Source: Candidatus Sulfotelmatobacter sp.
GTDB taxonomy: Bacteria; Acidobacteriota; Terriglobia; Terriglobales; Acidobacteriaceae
Direction of reading: 5' to 3'
NCBI GenBank assembly: GCA_030049565.1
Contig: JASIKQ010000169.1
Coordinates: 1-6,817 of the forward strand
Length of the DNA: 6,817 nucleotides
Shown: positions 1 to 4,977 of the stretch, in pieces
How positions within the stretch are numbered: position 1 is the stretch's first letter
Layout: every line of letters begins with the position of its first letter
Translations under genes and position numbers: made by a program
The notes under the pieces: generated by a model
What the model saw: only the letters and a program-made list of their open reading frames with translations
What the model was told of the DNA's origin: nothing
Database searches by the model: none

Positions 1-1
1 G

Positions 2-1267
2 CAGGCCATCGCGCGGCTGGATCTGAACTACTACATTCCTTGCCGGGCGCAGCAGAAAACTATCGCCGTGCTCGGCCTGGGTAAGACAAGGCAGGGTGAC
101 TTCCTCTCCAGCGAGGATATGGAGTTGCTTGAAACTTTGGGCGGATATCTGGGAATTGCCATTCAAAATGGACGGCTCTATGCCTCGCTGCAAAAGAAGG
201 CGGCCGAGTATGAACGGCTGAAAGACTTTAACGAAAACATCGTCGAGTCCATCAACGTTGGCGTGATGGCGCTCGACATGCAAGACCGCATCGAGAGCTG
301 GAACGCGCAGATGGAAGTAATGTACGCGCTGCCGCGCTGGCAGGCGCTGACCCAACCGGTGAAAGCCATTTTCCCGCCGGAGTTTGTCGAAGAATTCAAC
401 CGCATGCGCGAGCAGCCGGGCATTCGCAATCTTTACAAATTCCGGCTGAAAACTCCAGCTAACGAAATCCGTACGGTGAACGTGGCGCTGGCGCCGCTGG
501 TGACGCGCAAGTTCGAAGTGATTGGCCGGCTGATCATTATGGACGACATCACGCAGCGCGTCGAGCTCGAGGCGCAGCTCTCGCAGGCTGACAAGCTTTC
601 CTCGATCGGTTTGCTGGCTGCCGGCGTGGCGCACGAAGTAAATACGCCGCTGGCGGTGATCTCCTCCTATACCCAGATGCTGGCCAAGCAACTGCAAGGC
701 GACACCCAGAAATCGGGGCTGCTGGAAAAGATTACGCGGCAAACCTTCCGCGCATCCGAGATAGTAAATAATCTCCTGAATTTCTCCCGCACCAGCGGGA
801 CCGAAATCGGCGACGTCGATGTGAACAAGGTCATCGCGGAGACCCTGACGCTGCTCGAACACCAGTTCAACGTGGCCAAGGTGAAGGTGCATAGCGAACC
901 TGCCCCGGAGTTGTCACCAATCAAAGGCAATGCAGGACGGCTGCAGCAGGTCTTTTTGAATTTGTTTCTGAACGCCAAAGATGCCATGCCGGGCGGAGGC
1001 ACCTTGAGCGTCGCCACCATGAATGGCGACAGCGTTAGCGTGAGAGTGTCGGATACCGGTTCGGGCATCGCGCCGGAACATATTCAAAGAATCTACGATC
1101 CTTTCTTCACCACCAAGGGTTCGTCGCGGGGCACTGGTCTGGGACTTTCCGTCACCTATGGAATCATCCAGGAGCATGCGGGCAAGATTCGCGTGGAAAG
1201 CCGTCCCGGCCAAGGTACGACTTTCACCCTGGATTTTCCTCTCAGCAGAAAGGGAGTCCATGCCTGA
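2..1267 (+). CDS. Sensor histidine kinase (GAF-PAS-HisKA-HATPase), 5' truncated by window edge
   Basis: The reading frame is open from base 2 to the stop at 1265-1267, giving 421 visible residues; the true start lies upstream. The GTG at 68 sits inside a conserved GAF end (residues such as VLGLGK and LGIAIQNGRLY), so it is not a real start. Visible order: C-terminal end of a GAF domain, a short coiled linker (EYERLKDF), a PAS domain (about bases 240-560, ending IIMDDIT), a HisKA dimerisation domain with the phospho-acceptor His in VAHEVNTP (His codon 632-634), and a HATPase domain. The HATPase domain has the N box (LNLFLNAKDAMPGG), G1 (DTGSGI), F box (DPFFTTK) and G2 (GTGLGL). This is the NtrB/AtoS/ZraS type of kinase that autophosphorylates and passes phosphate to an NtrC-class partner, here the next gene, which it overlaps by 8 bases. 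No membrane segment is visible in this part. The signal is unknown; GAF and PAS domains may bind a small ligand or cofactor. Confidence 0.95.
   Translation, partial: QAIARLDLNYYIPCRAQQKTIAVLGLGKTRQGDFLSSEDMELLETLGGYLGIAIQNGRLYASLQKKAAEYERLKDFNENIVESINVGVMALDMQDRIESWNAQMEVMYALPRWQALTQPVKAIFPPEFVEEFNRMREQPGIRNLYKFRLKTPANEIRTVNVALAPLVTRKFEVIGRLIIMDDITQRVELEAQLSQADKLSSIGLLAAGVAHEVNTPLAVISSYTQMLAKQLQGDTQKSGLLEKITRQTFRASEIVNNLLNFSRTSGTEIGDVDVNKVIAETLTLLEHQFNVAKVKVHSEPAPELSPIKGNAGRLQQVFLNLFLNAKDAMPGGGTLSVATMNGDSVSVRVSDTGSGIAPEHIQRIYDPFFTTKGSSRGTGLGLSVTYGIIQEHAGKIRVESRPGQGTTFTLDFPLSRKGVHA
1249..1256 (+). promoter_or_regulatory. Ribosome binding site of the response regulator
   Basis: The purine run AAAGGGAG lies just before the ATG at 1260, inside the end of the kinase gene. 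The next in-frame ATG (1284) is preceded by a C-rich stretch with no Shine-Dalgarno match. Upstream in-frame starts such as 1158 would lie deep inside the kinase ATPase domain and add unrelated residues. This decides for 1260. Confidence 0.6.
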
Positions 1268-2717
1268 ACTGAACCCTCCCGATATGTCGGACGCGGCCGT
1301 ACTGTCGCGCAATCTGCTGAATGGCAAGCAGGGCACGGGCGGCGCGGTGCTTATCATCGACGACGAAGCCGAGATTCGCGAGTCGCTGCAGACCCTGCTC
1401 GAGATGGAAGGCTTCCTCGTGGAGACCGCGAGCAGCGGGGAGGCCGGCTTGCAGCGCATCGGCGAGCACCCGTTTGATCTGGTGCTGCTCGATTTGGCCA
1501 TGCCGGGACGCGATGGCATGGAGATTCTGGCCGATATCCGCGCGCATGAAACGCGGCTACCCGTAGTCATGATTACCGCATATGGAACCGTGGAGAATGC
1601 CGTGCGGGCCATGCAATCGGGTGCGGCAAACTTCATTCAAAAACCCTGGGACAATGAAAAGCTTTTGGCTGACGTGCGCGCAGCCATTGGATGGCGGCGG
1701 GCGGAAGAAGAAAACGTACAGCTCAAGCGCGCCCTCAAACAGCGTTACAACTTCGAAAATATTGTGGGCAAGAGCGAGGCGATGCTGAAGATTTTCGACC
1801 TCGTCGCCCAGGTTGCCAACAGCCGGTCCACAGTTTTATTGCAGGGCGAGAGCGGAACCGGCAAGGAAGTCATCGCCAAAGCTTTGCATCTGAACTCGCC
1901 CCGGCGTGACCGGCCTTTCGTGCCGGTTAATACCGGCTCCATGCCGACCGACCTGCTGGAATCGACTCTCTTTGGCCACGTCAAGGGTGCATTCACCAGC
2001 GCCATCGCCTCGAAAAAGGGCCTGTTCGAGATGGCCGACCGGGGCACTCTGTTTCTTGACGAAATTGCCACCATGGGCCTGGACACGCAGGCCAAAATCC
2101 TGCGCGTGCTTCAGGACCGCAAGTTCATGCACCTGGGCGGAGTGCAGGAAATTCAAGTGGACGTGCGCATCATCGCGGCGACCAATGTCGATCTGCGGCA
2201 ATCGGTGCGCGAAGGTCGCTTCCGCGAAGATTTGTTTTACCGGCTGAATGTAATCACCATCGAACTACCCTCACTTCGCCAGCGCAGGGAGGATATTCCG
2301 CTGCTCGTTGATTTCTTCCTCAAGAAGTACGCCGAAGAAAACGACCGGCCGGTGCGCCAGGTGGCGCCGGAGGCGCTGCGGCCGTTGATGTCTTATCCGT
2401 GGCCGGGAAATGTGCGCGAACTGGAAAACGTAATCGAGCGCGCTGTGGTGCTCTCCTCCGGACCGGAGATTGGCATTGACTTATTGCCCGACAATATTTT
2501 GGGCCGCGGTTCCGTCTACGCGCTGCACGATCCTCCGGCGAACGTTTCGCTGTTTGAAATCGTGGAGGATTTTGAGCAGCGCATCATCACCGAAATGCTG
2601 GAGAAGTGTGCCTGGAACCAGACCGAGGCCGCCGAGCAGTTTAAAGTGCCGCTCTCGACCCTAAATCAGAAAATTCGCCGGCTGAATATTGAGATTAAGA
2701 AGAAGGGACGCGCCTAG
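1260..2717 (+). CDS. NtrC-family sigma-54-dependent response regulator
   Basis: Protein of 485 residues, the usual length for the family. The ATG overlaps the kinase stop (ATGCCTGA), typical of translational coupling. Receiver domain about 28-145: acidic pocket D34/D35, phospho-acceptor D78 (LLDLAMPG), T106 and K128 (FIQKPW). Sigma-54 AAA+ domain about 166-405: Walker A GESGTGKE (196-203), the sigma-54-contacting loop as GAFTSA (243-248), Walker B TLFLDE (263-268), sensor I AATN (306-309), arginine fingers in FREDLFYRLN (321-330) and sensor II in WPGNVRELEN (381-390). Fis-type helix-turn-helix about 434-477, followed by a lysine-rich tail. When phosphorylated by the partner kinase it should form a ring, hydrolyse ATP and open sigma-54 RNA polymerase complexes at promoters bound upstream. 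The target genes cannot be told from the sequence. The one unusual point is serine in place of the second glycine of GAFTGA. Confidence 0.95.
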   Translation: MPELNPPDMSDAAVLSRNLLNGKQGTGGAVLIIDDEAEIRESLQTLLEMEGFLVETASSGEAGLQRIGEHPFDLVLLDLAMPGRDGMEILADIRAHETRLPVVMITAYGTVENAVRAMQSGAANFIQKPWDNEKLLADVRAAIGWRRAEEENVQLKRALKQRYNFENIVGKSEAMLKIFDLVAQVANSRSTVLLQGESGTGKEVIAKALHLNSPRRDRPFVPVNTGSMPTDLLESTLFGHVKGAFTSAIASKKGLFEMADRGTLFLDEIATMGLDTQAKILRVLQDRKFMHLGGVQEIQVDVRIIAATNVDLRQSVREGRFREDLFYRLNVITIELPSLRQRREDIPLLVDFFLKKYAEENDRPVRQVAPEALRPLMSYPWPGNVRELENVIERAVVLSSGPEIGIDLLPDNILGRGSVYALHDPPANVSLFEIVEDFEQRIITEMLEKCAWNQTEAAEQFKVPLSTLNQKIRRLNIEIKKKGRA

Positions 2718-2764
2718 CGGATCCGGCCTGCAAGCGGCGGTGCAACTCATCCCGACCCGGCTTG

Positions 2765-2771
2765 GGAGGAG
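2765..2771 (+). promoter_or_regulatory. Ribosome binding site of the hydrolase
   Basis: A strong GGAGGAG lies 4-6 bases before the ATG at 2776. The same frame is open upstream to 2689, but those codons overlap the end of the response regulator. Only the 2776 start puts a proper signal peptide at the N-terminus. Confidence 0.8.
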
Positions 2772-2775
2772 TGAT

Positions 2776-3693
2776 ATGCGGAATGGTTTTCGATTGCCAG
2801 TAGCCATCGTTTTCTTCTTCTTCTTCGCCGTTCCTGTTCCGGGAGTGGCACAGATAAACGCAGCCACCTCGATTGAATCCAAGTTCGCGACCGTCGAAGG
2901 GATCAAGGTTCACTATTTGCGGGCTGGGCACGGTCCCGCGGTCATTCTCTTGCACGGATATACTCAGACCTCGCGAATGTGGCGGCCCTTGATTCCCAAG
3001 CTGACGGACAAGTTCACCGTAATTGCTCCCGACCTGCCCGGCATTGGCGAGTCTGAAATTCCCAAAGACGGGCTCGACATGAAGACGGCTGCGACCCGCA
3101 TGCATGCGCTTGCCAAGTCCCTTGGGATTACCAAAGCGCGGGTCGTCGGGCACGATATTGGATTGATGGTCGCTTACGCTTACGCAGCGCAGTTTCCCAC
3201 TGAAGTCGAGAAACTGGTTGTGATGGATGCTTTCCTCCCGGGAGTGCCGGGATGGGAACTTGCCTATGACAGCCCTGATCTTTGGCACTTTCGTTTTCAT
3301 GGTCCGACCCCGGAAGCGCTAGTGCGAGGTCGGGAGAAAATCTACTTTGCCTACTTCTGGAATGATCTTGCAGCCGATAAAGATCATTCCCTCTCGGAAG
3401 CAGATCGTGCCTCTTACGTTGCCGCTTATTCACGTCCGGGCCGGATGCGTGCCGGATGGGCGTACTTCGCCTCATGGCCAGATACCGCAAAAGACTTCGC
3501 TCAAATGTCCCAAACCCAATTAACGATGCCGGTGTTGTCGATCGCGGGTGAGAAAGCCAGCGCCGCGATCCTCGGGCCTCAGATGAAGCGCGTCGCAACC
3601 GACGTAAAGGTAATCGAACTGAAGGGTGCCGGTCATTGGTTAATGGAAGAGCGACCCAAAGAAACGATGGACGCCCTTGTTGCGTTTCTGTGA
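2776..3693 (+). CDS. Secreted alpha/beta hydrolase, Cif-like epoxide hydrolase
   Basis: Protein of 305 residues. A signal peptide covers about residues 1-25: a short basic start, a very Phe-rich core F13-F17, and likely cleavage after GVA. The mature part is a complete alpha/beta-hydrolase: oxyanion region HGYTQTSRMW (60-69), APDLPGIGES (84-93), nucleophile elbow GHDIG with D127, and catalytic base H287 (GAGHWLMEERP). An Asp nucleophile fits epoxide hydrolases and haloalkane dehalogenases; the residue after it is Ile rather than the Trp usual in dehalogenases. From memory, it aligns well with Pseudomonas aeruginosa Cif: D127 with Cif D129, D151 (VMDAFLP) with the acid E153, H171 (LWHF) and Y230 (GWAYF) with the ring-opening H177 and Y239, and H287 with H297. 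It should therefore open epoxides to diols, probably in the periplasm or outside the cell. The substrate is unknown. It begins 58 bases after the response regulator and leads a three-gene cassette. Another hydrolase activity is possible. Confidence 0.88.
   Translation: MRNGFRLPVAIVFFFFFAVPVPGVAQINAATSIESKFATVEGIKVHYLRAGHGPAVILLHGYTQTSRMWRPLIPKLTDKFTVIAPDLPGIGESEIPKDGLDMKTAATRMHALAKSLGITKARVVGHDIGLMVAYAYAAQFPTEVEKLVVMDAFLPGVPGWELAYDSPDLWHFRFHGPTPEALVRGREKIYFAYFWNDLAADKDHSLSEADRASYVAAYSRPGRMRAGWAYFASWPDTAKDFAQMSQTQLTMPVLSIAGEKASAAILGPQMKRVATDVKVIELKGAGHWLMEERPKETMDALVAFL
2812..2826 (+). repeat. Five tandem TTC triplets in the signal peptide
   Basis: Five TTC units in frame encode F13-F17 of the hydrolase signal peptide. 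Slippage here would change the length of the hydrophobic core without shifting the frame. It may simply be a run of Phe codons. Confidence 0.7.
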
Positions 3694-3712
3694 CGTGGGT
3701 TACAGCCCTGAC

Positions 3713-3720
3713 AAGGAGGA
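3713..3720 (+). promoter_or_regulatory. Ribosome binding site of the cupin gene
   Basis: A near-perfect AAGGAGGA sits 8 bases before the ATG at 3729, which opens a signal peptide. It shows that the real start of the cupin gene is in the frame of 3729, not in the frame that encodes the cupin fold. This is key evidence for the frameshift. Confidence 0.85.
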
Positions 3721-3728
3721 GCTTTCGA

Positions 3729-4216
3729 ATGAAGAGAATATTGTTCCTAGGTCCAGCACTTCTGGCCGTCGGCTCAAGCGCGACCGCTCCTGCAATTCCT
3801 CAAATGCGAATGACTCCGGCAGAAATTGCGAGCGGGGATCAAGGCGACAGCCAGATCGGCAGTTCGAAGCTCGCGGGAGTCCATACGAAAATTTTGGGGG
3901 CAATCCTTCAAGCGCAAGCTTCTATTCAATTTTGTTGTTCGTACCCGCGCACACCACTATCCAAGCGCACTCTCACCGCGACGATCGCATGGCTACAGTC
4001 GTTTCGGGCAACTGGCAATTTGGATACGGCGCGCATTTCGAGGAGAGCGCATTGAAGCCGCTCCCGGCTGGAAGTGTGTACTCAGAGCCAGCAGGCGTGA
4101 ATGACTTCGCTCGCACGACAGATACCCCCGTTGTCGTGCACATCAGCGGGTATGGCCCCACCGACACTCGCTATTTCAATCCTGCTGATGATCCGGATTC
4201 CATCCACAAGAACTGA
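3729..4216 (+). pseudogene. Secreted cupin-fold protein, broken by a -1 frameshift
   Basis: The gene starts at ATG 3729, 35 bases after the hydrolase stop. This frame gives a signal peptide (MKRILFLGPALLAV...APA, about 22 residues) and an N-terminal stretch up to KILG (residue 57). It then runs into unrelated sequence and stops at 4053-4055. From about 3899 the frame one base back continues with GNPSSASFY and a single cupin barrel, ending at 4214-4216. Adding one G to the G5 run at 3896-3900 joins both parts into a 162-residue protein. The cupin signature is HSH (restored residues 81-83) with VVSGNWQFGYG, then LPAGSVYSEPAGVNDFA (112-128). The usual Glu/Gln ligand after HxH is not clear, and the late His ligand position appears to be Asp (D126). 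It may have been a small periplasmic cupin, enzymatic or binding. As written it cannot make that protein without recoding; a sequencing error in the homopolymer is also possible. Confidence 0.85.
3893..3900 (+). other. Frameshift site at TTTT-GGGGG homopolymers
   Basis: In the frame of the cupin start the bases read ATT TTG GGG GCA. One extra G would give ATT TTG GGG GGC AAT CCT and restore the cupin frame. The heptamer T TTG GGG at 3893-3899 formally matches the X XXY YYZ pattern for -1 slippage. A GGGAG sequence lies 13 bases upstream (3875-3879) and a short AAGC-GCAA-GCTT hairpin downstream (3910-3921). These are weak recoding signals; a simple indel is the leading explanation. Confidence 0.75.
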
Positions 4217-4255
4217 ATCTTGCGTAGTAGCCGCGCTGTCGTGCAAAACCGATAG

Positions 4256-4262
4256 AAAGGAG
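4256..4262 (+). promoter_or_regulatory. Ribosome binding site of the membrane protein
   Basis: AAAGGAG with a 6-base spacer precedes the ATG at 4269. The open frame extends upstream to 4101, but that part overlaps the cupin gene and gives no sensible N-terminus. Confidence 0.75.
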
Positions 4263-4268
4263 TTCGTC

Positions 4269-4784
4269 ATGGTTTTGGGCATTAGCCTACAGACTTTCAC
4301 TCTGATTCATGTGTTACTCAGCCTTTTCGGAATTGCATCAGGGGTCGTCGTGATGTACGGGTTTCTCTCCAACAAACGTTTGGATGCATGGACCGCGGTT
4401 TTCCTGACGATGACGGCGTTGACCAGCGTAACAGGTTTCCTGTTTCCGTTTGGGGGCGCGACGCCGGGCATAAAGCTGGGTGTCGTCTCACTGGTGGTCT
4501 TGGCAGTCGCCTTCCTGGCGCGGTATCCGCTGCACCTCGCCTGGCGAAAAACGTACGTGATTACGGCATGCGCGGCGCTGTACTTCAACGTTTTCGTACT
4601 GGTAGTGCAATCCTTTGAGAAGGCGCCAGCCCTTAAAGCAGTCGCGCCAACCCAGAAAGAGCCGCCATTTGTGATTGCGCAGGTCGTCGTCTTGATGATT
4701 TTTGCTGTACTGACTGCATTCGCTATAAAGAGATTTCGTGTGGAGCCGCTGACCCGCAGCAAGTCCAAAGCCGAGGCAGCCTGA
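4269..4784 (+). CDS. Conserved five-helix inner-membrane protein of unknown function
   Basis: Protein of 171 residues. Five hydrophobic segments are visible: about 8-31 (TFTLIHVLLSLFGIASG...), 41-62, 68-85, 95-116 and 134-152, followed by a basic, polar tail (KRF...RSKSKAEAA). Conserved-looking features are IH at 13-14 in helix 1, SVTGFLFPFGG at the end of helix 2, and a loop APTQKEPPF before helix 5. I recognise the general pattern of small membrane proteins annotated only as hypothetical, often near hydrolase or cupin genes, but cannot name a function. There are no transporter motifs and no Cys or His pairs that would clearly bind metal. It lies 52 bases after the cupin and is probably the last gene of the cassette, before a gene facing the other way. 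Confidence 0.85.
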   Translation: MVLGISLQTFTLIHVLLSLFGIASGVVVMYGFLSNKRLDAWTAVFLTMTALTSVTGFLFPFGGATPGIKLGVVSLVVLAVAFLARYPLHLAWRKTYVITACAALYFNVFVLVVQSFEKAPALKAVAPTQKEPPFVIAQVVVLMIFAVLTAFAIKRFRVEPLTRSKSKAEAA

Positions 4785-4977
4785 TCTCCCGCGCCCAGGA
4801 GCGCCAGGTATCGCCTGGACACCCGATATAACGGCACCGATCGCGATTGCTGTCTCTCGATTGCAGGTGAGAAATGCTCTACCTGTTATTAACGTCCAAA
4901 TGGTCGGCTACCCGGAACTTGAGATTCCGTGCCCCAAAAGAGGGAGATCGCACCGGGGCGCGGCCGCAGGTACAGCT
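4785..4977. other. Intergenic region between convergent genes
   Basis: These 193 bases separate the membrane protein (+) from the multicopper oxidase (-). I find no credible gene here. There are two small inverted repeats, CCAGG-TATCG-CCTGG at 4804-4818 (no T run after it) and the one listed at 4864-4890. The direct repeat CGATTGC at 4844-4850 and 4858-4864 is short enough to be chance. Being convergent, the region should hold terminators rather than promoters. Confidence 0.6.
4864..4890 (+). terminator. Weak candidate terminator hairpin
   Basis: CAGGTGAG pairs with CTC(T)ACCTG across an AAATG loop, with one bulged T, followed by TTATT. The position, 80 bases after the membrane protein stop and before a convergent gene, fits a terminator. 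The T tract is short, so this is only a candidate. Confidence 0.3.

Noticed and set aside
914..1636. Long open frame on the minus strand (240 residues)
   Set aside because: It lies antisense to the kinase and regulator, crosses their junction, and has no recognisable domain. Both sense genes have full sets of conserved motifs.
2718..2775. Possible sigma-54 promoter (GG-N10-GC spacing at about 2725-2738) before the hydrolase
   Set aside because: Only the GG/GC spacing fits. The -24 and -12 hexamers are poor, and such spacing is common by chance in GC-rich DNA.
2695..3300. Minus-strand open frame of 201 residues
   Set aside because: It is antisense to the hydrolase with low-complexity composition (a Glu run opposite the TTC repeat) and no family signal.
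3677..4216. Reading the cupin as an intact gene from the TTG at 3677
   Set aside because: Its first 70 or so residues are unrelated to cupins and overlap the end of the hydrolase. The ribosome site and signal peptide belong to the other frame starting at 3729.
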